Source: Clostridioides mangenotii TR
GTDB taxonomy: Bacteria; Bacillota; Clostridia; Peptostreptococcales; Peptostreptococcaceae
NCBI RefSeq assembly: GCF_000498755.1
Contig: NZ_AXUS01000020.1
Coordinates: forward strand, 1 to 64,000
Direction of reading: 5' to 3'
Length of the DNA: 64,000 bases
Shown here: piece by piece, positions 35,326-44,470 of the stretch
Position numbering within the stretch: position 1 is the stretch's first letter
Layout: each line of letters opens with the position of its first letter
Program-made: the position numbers and the translations under genes
The notes under the pieces: generated by a model
Told to the model about the DNA's origin: nothing
Seen by the model: the letters and a program-made list of their open reading frames with translations, nothing else
Databases searched by the model: none

Positions 35326-35753
35326 TAATCATTATTGAATTGAGCACCTGCTAATTATGTACGTGCAATACTTCTTCGGGTTTAAGAAGGCGATGTTTAG
35401 CACTTCTATGCCTTATTTACTGCTGTGTTTATCGACACAGCATTTTTTATTTAAAAAAAGACATAAGACTAAGGAGATAACAAATAAAAAAGGCAAAATT
35501 ATATAAAATTTAACATTATACATAAAAATAAAATAAAATTTTATATAACTAAACATTTTTTACAATAAAAAACAATTATATTTACTATAAATTAACAGCA
35601 ATTAATTTAATTTAATTAAAATTAATAATATTGAATTAAGTTAAACAACATTAGAATGTTAGGAATTCTAGTAAATTGCCAAATTAGAACAAGCTTGATA
35701 TAATCTTAATTATAATAGAAAAATAAAATATATAAAAATGAGGTTGTTTATAA
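35326..35753. other. Intergenic region after the ferritin-like gene
   Basis: It contains a compact set of stems (CTTCTT/AAGAAG at ~35370-35388 inside a GTGC/GCAC pair) just before a terminator at 35421. Then ~300 bp of extremely AT-rich sequence follows with no gene, leading to the XRE-cupin regulator. Confidence 0.5.
35421..35449 (+). terminator. Terminator after the collagen/ferritin-like gene
   Basis: TGCTGTGT (35421-35428), 6-nt loop, ACACAGCA (35435-35442), then six T. Confidence 0.85.
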
Positions 35754-36305
35754 ATGGTAGAAGTAGACATATCAAAAAATATTAATGCGTACAGAAAAAT
35801 GAAGGATTTGACTATAAAGGAGCTAGCGAATTTAACAGGAGTAACTCCATCTTTACTTAGTCAAATAGAAAAAGGAACAGCTAATCCATCTATTAACACG
35901 TTAAAGCAAGTATCTTATGCCCTAGATATACCTTTATTTAATTTTTTTATAAACGATGATTCAAATGAAGATCTAGTAGTAAGAAGCGGCAATAGAAGGA
36001 AGTTATTGTCTGAAGATGATAGTTTTGTATATGAACTTTTAACACCAAATTTAAAAGGGGCAATAGAGTTTTCGATGATGAAAATTCCACCTCATAAGTC
36101 ATCTTCAAAAGAACTTTCTAACCATAAAGGTGAAGAGGTTGCATATGTATTAGAAGGATCAGTAACAATTTACATAATGAATTCAGTAATCAAATTAAAT
36201 TGTGGGGATAGCGTTAGAATACCTCCACATACAAATCACAAGTGGGAGAATACATGCGACAAATATTGTGAAGTAATATATGCAATAACACCACCTACTT
36301 TCTAA
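35754..36305 (+). CDS. XRE-family regulator with C-terminal cupin domain
   Basis: 183-aa transcription factor. Residues ~5-62 are a Cro/C1-type helix-turn-helix (IKELANLTGVTPSLLSQIEKG). The C-terminal ~75 residues form a small cupin (HKGEEVAYVLEGSVTIYI, LNCGDSVRIPPHTNHKWEN) that could bind a small metabolite or metal. This family usually controls an adjacent metabolic gene, but here the next gene is 650 nt away and has its own attenuator, so the target is not evident. Confidence 0.85.
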   Translation: MVEVDISKNINAYRKMKDLTIKELANLTGVTPSLLSQIEKGTANPSINTLKQVSYALDIPLFNFFINDDSNEDLVVRSGNRRKLLSEDDSFVYELLTPNLKGAIEFSMMKIPPHKSSSKELSNHKGEEVAYVLEGSVTIYIMNSVIKLNCGDSVRIPPHTNHKWENTCDKYCEVIYAITPPTF

Positions 36306-36611
36306 ATTCTATTTAAGAATAATTGGTATCATAAAAATCTTGAAATTATTTTCTAAGTTTAATCTCTCATAGGCATTTATTTAAACGAATATATCGTTGT
36401 TTTAAAATGTATTATGTATACAATAAAAAAGGGTTTGGAAATTATCTAATAGAATATATTTAAACGTTTGTTTAGACTTTTTTCTAATATTAGCTATAGG
36501 CATAAATATCTGTCTATAGCTTAATTGTACATAGATAAATTTCATATGGTTGAAAATATATAGAAAATGTTGTATTATAATGATGTATAAAAATATTAGG
36601 AAGTGAAAATA
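36306..36611. other. AT-rich gap holding the attenuator promoter
   Basis: No gene is seen. It ends with a good promoter (36550-36578) for the leader of the ABC-F gene. Confidence 0.5.
36550..36578 (+). promoter_or_regulatory. Promoter of the ABC-F attenuator
   Basis: TTGAAA (36550-36555), 17-nt spacer, TATTAT (36573-36578). Transcription would start ~25 nt before the leader ORF. Confidence 0.6.
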
Positions 36612-36701
36612 ATGATTAGTAAAAAATATTTAAAATTTGTTACAAAACCTAACTCTGCACAAATGTATACGATGAAGCGTTGTGTAGAGGTTAATCTTTA
36701 A
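36612..36701 (+). CDS. Leader peptide of the ABC-F attenuator
   Basis: 29-codon ORF starting MISKKYLKFV and ending KRCVEVNL, with AGGAAGTG 6-8 nt before the ATG. Codons 20-22 contain CGATGAAG (36671-36678), which is complementary to CTTCATCG (36719-36726). That second segment is also one side of a long downstream stem. A ribosome stalled by an antibiotic on this ORF would therefore switch the RNA fold. Too short to have another obvious function. Confidence 0.6.
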   Translation: MISKKYLKFVTKPNSAQMYTMKRCVEVNL

Positions 36702-36715
36702 GCTTAGAGCTTACT

Positions 36716-36813
36716 ATCTTCATCGGTAAATGGATAAGAGTATAGTTTTGCTATGCCTGCTTAAAATGTAGTTTTCACTATGTTTATTAAGATTGCCCAT
36801 TTATCGAGAAGAT
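36716..36813 (+). promoter_or_regulatory. Anti-termination / switching stem of the ABC-F leader
   Basis: ATCTTCATCGGTAAATGG (36716-36733) pairs with CCATTTATCGAGAAGAT (36797-36813) with one bulge and one wobble. The left side is also complementary to part of the leader ORF, so the two pairings exclude each other. Small stems sit inside the ~60-nt loop. Confidence 0.6.
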
Positions 36814-36828
36814 ATTAAATAGATTGAG

Positions 36829-36864
36829 AGGCCATAGACAGCAATTCTAGTCTGTGGCCTTTTG
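36829..36864 (+). terminator. Attenuator terminator 1
   Basis: AGGCCATAGAC (36829-36839) pairs with GTCTGTGGCCT (36850-36860), one wobble, then TTTTG. Confidence 0.75.
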
Positions 36865-36871
36865 TTGTATA

Positions 36872-36911
36872 ACAGAGGTCAGCGTACTTTTCGCCGCACC
36901 TCTGTTTTTTA
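36872..36911 (+). terminator. Attenuator terminator 2
   Basis: ACAGAGGT (36872-36879) pairs with ACCTCTGT (36898-36905), with GCG/CGC inside, then six T. It lies 42 nt before the ABC-F start. Confidence 0.8.
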
Positions 36912-36952
36912 TTCAAAATAAAATAAATTAGTTAAATTAAGGAGAATTAAAA

Positions 36953-38491
36953 ATGAGTTTATTAAAAGTGAGTAATTTATCACATTCTTTTATGGATAAG
37001 TTATTATATGAAAAATCGGATTTTGAATTGTATAAAGGAGAGCATGTAGGAGTAGTTGGTCAAAATGGTGCTGGAAAAAGTACTCTTATCAAAATACTGC
37101 TGGAAGAAGTAGTTCCAGATGAGGGGGATATAAAATGGCAGTCAAATATAACTGTGGGTCATTTAGATCAATACGCAGAAGTAGATAAGGGGATTACGAT
37201 TTTAAGTTATTTACAGGGTGCATTTTCAGAGCTTTACACACTAGAAAAAAAGATGAACGCATTGTATGAAGAATTTGCGTCTACTGGAGAGGAAAAACAA
37301 CTTATTAAAGCATCAAATTACCAAGAGCAATTGGATTTACATGATTTTTATTCTATTGATAGCGAGATAGGAAAAGTAGCCAATGGTTTTGGATTAGATA
37401 CTATAGGTTTAGATAGTATTGTAGGAGAACTTAGTGGGGGACAAAGAGCAAAAGTGATTTTAGCAAAATTACTTTTATCTGGTCCAGAAGTATTACTTTT
37501 GGATGAGCCTACTAACTTTCTTGATAAAGAACACGTTGAGTGGTTGTCTGACTATTTAAGGAATTACAAGGGTGCATTTATTGTTGTATCGCACGACTTT
37601 GATTTCTTGGAAAAAATCTCAACTGGGATTTTAGATATCGAATTTGGAACAATAAAAAAATACAGTGGTAAATACTCTGAGTTCCTTAATCAGAAATTGC
37701 ATCTGAGGGAAGACTATTTGAGACAGTATCAGTCTCAACAGAGGATGATTAAAAGAACAGAGGACTTTATCAGAAAGAATAAGGCTGGAGTTAATTCTAA
37801 AATGGCTAGAGGTAGACAAAAACAACTAGACAGAGTCGAAAGAATCAAAGCACCTACTTTTACAGATAAAGTTTCTTTAAGATTTAGCGAAACTGAAATA
37901 TCTAGAGGCAATGTGCTTATTGCAAAAGATTTAGAGGTTGGTTACTATTATCCATTGCTTCCAAAGCTAAATCTTAGTGTTTCTGGTGGTGAAAAAATAG
38001 TAATCAGCGGTTTTAATGGAATTGGAAAGTCTACTTTAATAAAAACATTGATAAAAGAAATTCCGAGTATATCTGGAAATTTCGAGTTCTCGGATCAAGT
38101 TAAATTTGGTTATTACGAGCAGGATTTAGTATGGAAAAATCCTAATAAAACACCGCTTGATATTATATCCGATTCTCATCCTAAAATGAACACAAAAGAA
38201 GTTCGTAAAGCATTGGCGAGATGCGGGCTTAAAGAAGAGCATGTCTTAAGAGAGATCTCAACTTTAAGTGGTGGTGAGCAGTCGAAAGTTAAACTTTGTG
38301 GCTTGATTTTATCACCAAGTAATTTCTTGATTTTAGATGAGCCTACAAATCACTTTGATAGCGATACAAAAGAGGAATTACAGAGCGCTTTGAAAAATTT
38401 CAGCGGCAGTATAATATTGGTTTCACATGAAGAGAAATTTTATAGAGGTTGGGTAGATAGAGTTATAAAAATAGAGGACAGCTTACATTAA
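36953..38491 (+). CDS. ABC-F ribosome-protection protein (antibiotic resistance type, CplR-like)
   Basis: 512-aa soluble protein with two ATPase domains and no membrane segment. Walker A motifs are GQNGAGKST (~38-46) and GFNGIGKST (~350-358). Signatures are LSGGQRAKV and LSGGEQSKV, with Walker B LLLDEPTNFLD and LILDEPTNHFD. Between the domains is the charged helical linker, RMIKRTEDFIRKNKAGVNSKMARGRQKQLDRVE, which in resistance ABC-F proteins enters the ribosomal E/P site. The drug-responsive leader upstream supports a role in dislodging ribosome-targeting antibiotics (lincosamide, pleuromutilin or streptogramin). Housekeeping ABC-F is the alternative. Confidence 0.8.
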   Translation: MSLLKVSNLSHSFMDKLLYEKSDFELYKGEHVGVVGQNGAGKSTLIKILLEEVVPDEGDIKWQSNITVGHLDQYAEVDKGITILSYLQGAFSELYTLEKKMNALYEEFASTGEEKQLIKASNYQEQLDLHDFYSIDSEIGKVANGFGLDTIGLDSIVGELSGGQRAKVILAKLLLSGPEVLLLDEPTNFLDKEHVEWLSDYLRNYKGAFIVVSHDFDFLEKISTGILDIEFGTIKKYSGKYSEFLNQKLHLREDYLRQYQSQQRMIKRTEDFIRKNKAGVNSKMARGRQKQLDRVERIKAPTFTDKVSLRFSETEISRGNVLIAKDLEVGYYYPLLPKLNLSVSGGEKIVISGFNGIGKSTLIKTLIKEIPSISGNFEFSDQVKFGYYEQDLVWKNPNKTPLDIISDSHPKMNTKEVRKALARCGLKEEHVLREISTLSGGEQSKVKLCGLILSPSNFLILDEPTNHFDSDTKEELQSALKNFSGSIILVSHEEKFYRGWVDRVIKIEDSLH

Positions 38492-38516
38492 AGTATGGAT
38501 AGGAGAGTGAAAAAGA

Positions 38517-39716
38517 ATGGACAATGGTTGGAAAAATAGAGCGACAAAATTTCTAATTGCGCAGACAATATCGTTGTTCGGGTCTTCTATTGTACAGTAC
38601 GCAATAATTTACTACATTACACTTACCACATCGTCCGGATTGATGATGTCGATTGCATCAATTTGTGGGTACATTCCTCAAATTGGGATATCTCTATTCG
38701 CAGGAGTTTGGATCGATAGGTACGATAGAAAAAAATTGATGATTATATCTGATGGAGTCATATCATTAGCAACATTATCGATAGCTGTTTTATTTTTAAT
38801 GGGGTATAAAAGTATTTGGTATTTATTTGTGGTGTTGGTTGTTAGATCAGCTGGAACTGGCATTCAAACTCCTGCTGTAAATGCTTTTATACCACAGATA
38901 GTGCCAAAAGATCTTTTGATTAAAGTTAATGGAATCAACACTACACTTACATCGCTAATGGTTTTTTTATCACCTGCAATTAGTGGTGCTATACTATCAA
39001 TTGCATCAATCGAGGTGACGTTTTTTATCGATGTAATTACTGCAATAATTGGTATAGGAATAATGTTTACAATTAAAGCACCGAGATATATATTTAAAAA
39101 AAGTGACGAGAATATCAATTCAACAATTGGTGAAATTAAAGCTGGTATTTTGTATATTAAAGAAAATAAATTTGTGAAGCAACAGATAATTTACCTGATG
39201 GTAGTTGCAGTATTGATAAGTCCTTCTGCATTTTTAACTCCGCTTTTAGTTAGCCGTTCATTTGGCGCTGGAGTTTGGAGGTTATCGGTTAGTCAGATGA
39301 TATTTAGCTTGGGAGCTGTTTCAGGAGGAATTTTAGTATCTACATGGGGTGGATTTAAAATTAGAAGAAGTACTATAATATTTGCTACAATTTTATACGG
39401 AACTATGATGGTGGGGATGGGATTAGCTCCAATATATCAAGTATTTTTGATATTTAACTTTTTAATAGGAATTTCAATGCCTTGCTACAATACACCGATT
39501 AATGTTTCGCTTCAAGAAAATGTGGAACCGAATATGTATGGTAGAGTATTTAGTATGGTACAAATTGCAAGTGCATGTGCATTGCCACTAGGTATAATTA
39601 TCTTTGGTCCGATGGCAGATGTAGTCTCTATTCAGATATTGCTTGTGATTATGGGATTGTTTGTAGTCTGTTATGCACTATATTCATTTAGGTGTAAAGA
39701 TTTTACAAAAATTTAA
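38517..39716 (+). CDS. MFS transporter, macrolide-efflux-like
   Basis: 399-aa major facilitator with ~12 membrane helices. The loop 2-3 motif is GVWIDRYDRKKLMIISDG, and the pattern resembles the MefA/MFS_3 group. It starts 25 nt after the ABC-F gene with its own GGAGAGTG, so both are made from the attenuated transcript. Co-expression of a ribosome-protection protein with an exporter suggests a combined resistance unit. The exported compound is unknown. Confidence 0.8.
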   Translation: MDNGWKNRATKFLIAQTISLFGSSIVQYAIIYYITLTTSSGLMMSIASICGYIPQIGISLFAGVWIDRYDRKKLMIISDGVISLATLSIAVLFLMGYKSIWYLFVVLVVRSAGTGIQTPAVNAFIPQIVPKDLLIKVNGINTTLTSLMVFLSPAISGAILSIASIEVTFFIDVITAIIGIGIMFTIKAPRYIFKKSDENINSTIGEIKAGILYIKENKFVKQQIIYLMVVAVLISPSAFLTPLLVSRSFGAGVWRLSVSQMIFSLGAVSGGILVSTWGGFKIRRSTIIFATILYGTMMVGMGLAPIYQVFLIFNFLIGISMPCYNTPINVSLQENVEPNMYGRVFSMVQIASACALPLGIIIFGPMADVVSIQILLVIMGLFVVCYALYSFRCKDFTKI

Positions 39717-39791
39717 AGAATAGAAAAGTATATAAAGATATAAAGATATTGAGATATAGATTATAATAAAAAAATATTTAAAATATTTAAA

Positions 39792-39836
39792 ATAAATGTA
39801 ACTCACTATATATGATTAGAGTTACATTTATTTTAT
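39792..39836 (+). terminator. Terminator after the MFS gene
   Basis: ATAAATGTAACTC (39792-39804) pairs perfectly with GAGTTACATTTAT (39819-39831), then a T-rich tail. Confidence 0.85.
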
Positions 39837-39898
39837 CTATAATGACTAACGGATTTTGTGTATAATTAGTTTATAAGGATATGTAAAAGGAGATAGGT

Positions 39899-40351
39899 AT
39901 GTGTAAATTCTCGATTGAAAAATTAAATAATATAGAAAACGATGCAAAGACAGAATTGCTTAATGTATGGGAAGGATCTGTTAGATCGACGCATACGTTT
40001 TTAAAAGAAAGTGATATACAAAACCTTATTCCAGTAGTGAAAGAGGGAGTTTCGCAAATTGAAGAACTTTTTTGCACAAAAGATAGACATGGGCATATAA
40101 AAGCATTTATGGGAGTGGAAAATCAAAAGATAGAGATGTTATTCGTCAACCCAGATGTTAGGGGAAAAGGAATTGGAAAGGATTTAATGGTTTATGCAAT
40201 AAATAAATTAAATGCAAGGTTTGTTGATGTAAATGAACAAAACCCTCTAGCGGTTGGTTTCTATGAACATCTAGGATTTGAGGGGTTTGATAGAAGTGAG
40301 TTAGACGAGTCAAACAAGCCGTTTCCAATTCTTCATATGAGATTAAAATAG
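39899..40351 (+). CDS. GNAT-family N-acetyltransferase
   Basis: 150-aa acetyltransferase. The acetyl-CoA loop is VRGKGIGKDLM and the C-terminal DVNEQNPLAVGFYEHLGFEGF is the standard GNAT close, similar to YjaB-type proteins. AAAGGAGA precedes the ATG. It lies 29 nt ahead of a methyltransferase, possibly the same transcript. The substrate is unknown. Confidence 0.8.
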   Translation: MCKFSIEKLNNIENDAKTELLNVWEGSVRSTHTFLKESDIQNLIPVVKEGVSQIEELFCTKDRHGHIKAFMGVENQKIEMLFVNPDVRGKGIGKDLMVYAINKLNARFVDVNEQNPLAVGFYEHLGFEGFDRSELDESNKPFPILHMRLK

Positions 40352-40380
40352 TTTATTAAATATATCGAGGGGTGAAAATC

Positions 40381-41137
40381 ATGAGTAAATTTAGCAATGA
40401 GGAACTAAAGAATATAGTTAGAGATGGATATAAAAAAATAGTTACAGAAGAAGAGAAGATTGAGAGATCAAGTGAAGAGATTTCTAAAAGTATAGGGTAC
40501 TCAAGTGAAGATTTAAATACGGTGCCAAAAAATTCTAACCTTGGACTTGGATGTGGGAACCCGCAGTTAGTAGCAAATATCGCTGAAGGTGAAACAGTTC
40601 TAGATTTAGGAAGTGGAGCTGGCTTTGATTGCTTTATAGCGTCTAAAAAGGTTGGTGACAATGGTATGGTTATAGGGTAGATATGACACCAGAGATGTTA
40701 AGTCAAGCAAGGGAAAACGCCTATGAAAATAACTACGCAAATGTAGACTTTAGACTTGGTGAAGTTGAAAATATTCCAGTTGCAGATGGGATTGTAGATG
40801 TAATTATATCAAACTGCGTAATAAACTTATCTCCAAATAAACAAAGGGTTTATAATGAAGCTTATCGAGTGCTAAAAAATGACGGAAGACTTGCAATTTC
40901 GGATATAGTTTTAATGAAAGATCTTACAGACGAAATGAAACAAGATGAAAAACTTACTGTGGCTGAGTCACAGGGGCATCTTCAGTTGAAGAATTAGAGT
41001 TTTACCTGAGTAAGTCAGGATTTAAAGATATTATAATCGAAACTAAAGAGGTATCGGAAGAGTATGCCGCTAAGTGGGGTCATAACCTAAATGTAGGTGA
41101 GTATATAATGTCTTCAATTATTGTGGCTACTAAATAA
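40381..41137 (+). CDS. ArsM-like SAM-dependent methyltransferase (two apparent frameshifts)
   Basis: Class I methyltransferase of the arsenite methyltransferase type, ~252 aa if repaired. SAM-binding motif I is VLDLGSGAGFDCFIASKKVG. Breaks occur at 40674-40676, where one more G in GGG restores VIGVDMTPEMLSQARENA, and at 40973-40976, where one more G in GGGG restores QGASSVEELEFYLSKSGF and the end IIVATK. NLGLGCGNP and NCVINLSPNKQRVYNEAYRVLK are typical of ArsM. Its acceptor may be arsenite, which cannot be proven without the metal-binding Cys set; C in GLGCGNP and NCVIN are present. GAGGGGTG selects ATG 40381. Confidence 0.78.
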
Positions 41138-41145
41138 TTTATTTA

Positions 41146-41195
41146 AAAGTAAACAATTCGTGTGAAAGTAAATAATCCGTGTAAAGTAAATAATT
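41146..41195 (+). repeat. Short tandem repeat, 18-19-bp unit
   Basis: AAAGTAAACAATTCGTGTG, AAAGTAAATAATCCGTGT and a partial AAAGTAAATAATT stand in tandem directly after the methyltransferase stop. No function is suggested. Confidence 0.6.
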
Positions 41196-41208
41196 AAATA
41201 TACTAAAT

Positions 41209-41232
41209 AATGAGCATTAAGCTCATTTTTTT
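41209..41232. terminator. Terminator between methyltransferase and siderophore genes
   Basis: AATGAGC, 5-nt loop, GCTCATT, then a T tract. It lies between convergent genes. Confidence 0.75.
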
Positions 41233-41246
41233 ATTTATAAAGAATT

Positions 41247-42281
41247 TTATTTAAATGTATCAGGGTATAATCCTTTAGCTATTGTTTCTATGCAATCAAA
41301 GTTTCTGAAGCTGTAACCCATAAGTTCAGTATACTCAACTTCGATGATGTTTTTGTCTTTGATAGCAGTTACATTTTGAATAAGATTGTTATCTAAAAGA
41401 GATTTTACTGCTGTTTCATCGTTGGCAGAATTTTTATTGGCCTTTACATATACTATAGCATCTGGGTTAAGAGAAATTAAGTTCTCGATAGATAGTGAAC
41501 CGCCCTTGTCAGCTACATTTTTAGCATTTACAGTCTCCAACATTTTAGATTGTAAAGAAGCGTTAGCTCCAAATACACCAAACTGTCCATCATTGTAGTT
41601 AACCATAATCATTACATTTTTAGGCTCTGAATTAATATCAGAAATTTTACCTTTTATTTCATCTAATTTTAATTGAAGGTTATCTGCATATTTATTTGCT
41701 TTTTCTTGAATATCAAAAATCTTTCCTATATTTCTAATATCTGTGATTATATTTTCCAAAGATTGTTCAGTATTCATTTTACTAGCTAATTGTACATACG
41801 TATTTACACCCATGTCGTTAAGAGTAGGGATTGTACCATATGTGTCGTCAGTGAATGATGCAGCTCTTCCTATAACTAAGTCTGGATTGGTACCTAAAAC
41901 TGATTCTTTAGCAACTTGTCCTTTTTCCGCTACTACAGGAATTGCCTTGTAATCTTTTTCAAATTTATCCATAATTTTATTGTCCAAATCCCCAGTTCCT
42001 ACAATAGAATCTTTAAGCCCTAAATCTAAAAGCAATTCAGTTGAAGATTGATTGTTTGTAACAACTCTTTTTGGCGCTTCTTTGAAGACTTGATCGTATG
42101 TATTGCCATTGTCGTCAAAGGCTTTTATAGTAAGGGGGTAAGTTGTTTTAAGTGAAGCTGTTTCAGATGAAGATGTATTATTTTTCTTCTCATTTTCCTC
42201 GCTCTTTGTAGAATTAGCACAACCAGTTAAGATACTTGCAGTTACTAGCATTGTTGTAAAAAGTACTAATGTTTTTTTCAT
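41247..42281 (-). CDS. Iron-siderophore ABC transporter substrate-binding lipoprotein
   Basis: 344-aa lipoprotein of the FecB/FepB periplasmic-binding class. The signal peptide MKKTLVLFTTMLVTASILTG ends at lipobox LTGC, then a Ser/Asn/Glu-rich linker. ElLLDLGLKDSIVGTGD and NPDLVIGRAA-type segments and a long connecting helix follow the class III binding fold. AAGGAG lies before the ATG at 42281; a start further upstream is possible but spaced worse. It is the third gene of the uptake operon, with ATPase and permease upstream and Fur-like boxes at the operon head. Confidence 0.87.
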   Translation of the reverse strand: MKKTLVLFTTMLVTASILTGCANSTKSEENEKKNNTSSSETASLKTTYPLTIKAFDDNGNTYDQVFKEAPKRVVTNNQSSTELLLDLGLKDSIVGTGDLDNKIMDKFEKDYKAIPVVAEKGQVAKESVLGTNPDLVIGRAASFTDDTYGTIPTLNDMGVNTYVQLASKMNTEQSLENIITDIRNIGKIFDIQEKANKYADNLQLKLDEIKGKISDINSEPKNVMIMVNYNDGQFGVFGANASLQSKMLETVNAKNVADKGGSLSIENLISLNPDAIVYVKANKNSANDETAVKSLLDNNLIQNVTAIKDKNIIEVEYTELMGYSFRNFDCIETIAKGLYPDTFK

Positions 42282-42340
42282 ATTAATTTCTCCTTGTAAT
42301 ATATTTAGAAGCATTTAATGCCACTTTGTATTTAATTTAT

Positions 42341-43098
42341 TTAATAGTAAGATATTGAAAGTGTATCAGTTACAGGATTTTTGTATATATAGCTGTCGAT
42401 ATCGTATACACTTTTTATCATTTCAGATGTAACTACATCTTCAGGTGTACCTTGTGTTACTATATTGCCATCCTTTAAAACTATTATTTTATCGCAGTAC
42501 TGTGCTGCTAAGCTTATATCGTGTAAAGCTGCTAATACACATATACCTAGCTTTTTAACTACATTCATGATTTCAATTTGATACTTTATATCAAGATGGT
42601 TAGTAGGTTCATCGAGTATCAAAATTTTAGGCTTTTGGGTTAAAGATCTGGCTAAAATTACACGCTGTTTTTCACCACCTGAAAGAGAGGAAAAGCCCCT
42701 ATCTGCGTAATTTTCCATGCCGACTTTTTTTAGGGAGTCGATAGCTATATTGTAGTCTCCCTCATTTTCGCTTTGAAGTAGAGATTTATGAGGCTTCTCC
42801 CCATCAAGACTACATCTAAGACCTTGAAATCAAAGTTAATATTATTAAACTGACTGACAACTCCTAAGTTTTTTGCGATATCCTTTGGGTTGATTTTCTT
42901 CATATCCTGCCCATTTAAAAATACTGAACCAGATGTATATTTTAAAACTCGATAAATAGCTTTTAATAATGTTGATTTTCCACTTCCATTAGGTCCAATT
43001 AATCCAACGAATTCACTGTCCTCAACTGAAAAGGTTACATTTTTAATGATTTTCTTAGTAGATATATCTACTTCTAAGTTTTTAACTTGTAAATCCAT
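42341..43098 (-). CDS. Iron-siderophore ABC transporter ATPase (apparent frameshift)
   Basis: FecE/FepC-type ATPase of ~252 aa if one C is restored at 42792-42793 (GG on the + strand). The N-terminal frame has Walker A GPNGSGKST and runs to DVVLMGRS. The repaired path reads PHKSLLQSENEGDYNIAIDSLKKVGMENYADRGF and continues into signature LSGGEKQRVILARSL and Walker B ILILDEPTNHLD. ATG 43098 has AGGAGGCC upstream, shared with the permease end. Confidence 0.83.
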
Positions 43099-43108
43099 AT
43101 CAGGCCTC

Positions 43109-44196
43109 CTATTTTTCACCGAATCCATAACTTCGTCTAAGCAGTATGTATACAAAGAATGGCGATCCAACCATTGCTGTAATTATACCTATCGAAAGTT
43201 CAGAATTAGGAATTATAGTTCTAGCTATTACATCAGCCAGATCATAAATATAGATCCGAGAAGTATCGATATAGGAGTCAGTCTCTTGTGATCAGATCCA
43301 ACCAACGACCTAGTAATATGCGGTATAATTAAACCAACAAACCCTATGATTCCGCATACAGAAACCAAAACTCCTGTAAGTAGAGAAGTTATTATCATGT
43401 ACAACCTTCTATAAAATACTAGATTTATTCCAAGTGTAATAGCTGACTCATCACCCATAAGCAACAAGTTGAGGTTTCTAGATTGGAGTAAGAAAAATAT
43501 GCAACACAATGCCACAACCACTGTTGGAAATAAAATATTTCCCCACTTCGCACCTGCAAGAGATCCCATAGTCCAGAATTTTACTGATTGCATTCCGTCG
43601 GCGTTGCTCGCCATTGAGATAATAAAGTTGGATAGGGCATTGCAAAGAGCGTTTACAACAGTCCCTGAAAGAACTAATTTAGCTGATGATATCTTACCTC
43701 CAAGTGATGATAATAGTAAAACCATTGTTGCAGAAATAAGAGCTCCTATAAATGCCCAAAATGAAGTTCCGTTTATTGTGAGTAGATTAAAAGATCCTAC
43801 TCCCAGCATAATCGAAAAAGTTGCCCCTAAAGAAGCTCCAGATGAAATTCCGAGTATATAGGGTTCAGCTAAAGGGTTTTGAACAGTAGCTTGCATTATA
43901 GTTCCGCAAAGTGCCAGACCTGCACCAACAATTAGAGCTAGAATAACTCTAGGAAATCTAATCATCCAGACTATATTATAATTTGCATCATTTATAAGAG
44001 TAGTTGAATTGCCAATACCAAAGATCTTATTAATTAATATACCGTATGAAACAGATGGATCTATGTTTAAAGAACCTTTGGAAACTGATAATACAACTGA
44101 AATCAATAAAAGGATAACAAGAAAAAATAATATTGTGTAAAAAATAATTTTTCTTTGCTGATTCTTCTTAAATGACGCATATTGAATACTTTCCAT
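43109..44196 (-). CDS. FecCD-family iron-siderophore permease (apparent frameshift)
   Basis: Permease of the FecCD/BtuC family with ~9-10 membrane helices, ~363 aa if one G is restored at 43237-43238 (CC on the + strand). The open frame stops after LLGSIFMIWLM. The repaired frame reads WADVIARTIIPNSELSIGIITAMVGSPFFVYILLRR and ends GFGEK, exactly the conserved FecCD C-terminus. GAGLALCGTIMQATVQNPLAEPYILGISSGA is the family hallmark. Only one permease gene is present, so it should act as a homodimer. First gene of the operon. Confidence 0.85.
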
Positions 44197-44246
44197 ATAT
44201 TTCTCCTTTCTTGTGTATACTTAAAGTGTGTATTATAATAATATAA

Positions 44247-44263
44247 ATGATAAGTGTTATCAT
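44247..44263. promoter_or_regulatory. Fur-like box 1
   Basis: ATGATAAGTGTTATCAT: 7-bp arms around a 3-nt centre, close to the Fur 7-1-7 consensus TGATAATNATTATCA. It lies between the permease and the AraC gene. Confidence 0.6.
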
Positions 44264-44281
44264 GTGTAATGGTAAATATTT

Positions 44282-44300
44282 GATAATGTTTATCATTTAC
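44282..44300. promoter_or_regulatory. Fur-like box 2
   Basis: GATAATGTTTATCATTTAC matches the 19-bp Fur consensus GATAATGATTATCATTATC at 16 positions. With box 1 it indicates iron control of the uptake operon, and perhaps also of the AraC gene. Confidence 0.6.
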
Positions 44301-44470
44301 AAGGAATATTATAATATATCGTTAAATAAGTTTGAATAAACAAATCTGTAAAGATGGACAAATATTAAAAAAACATAGACATATATTTAAATACATTTTA
44401 ATGATAAGTAATAATTAAAAAGTAAGTGGGATTTAAATTATAGATATGATTAATGGAAGGAGTTTATCTG

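Noticed and set aside
40356-40661. Antisense frame over the methyltransferase
   Set aside because: Shadow of the + strand gene in another frame; no initiation signals.
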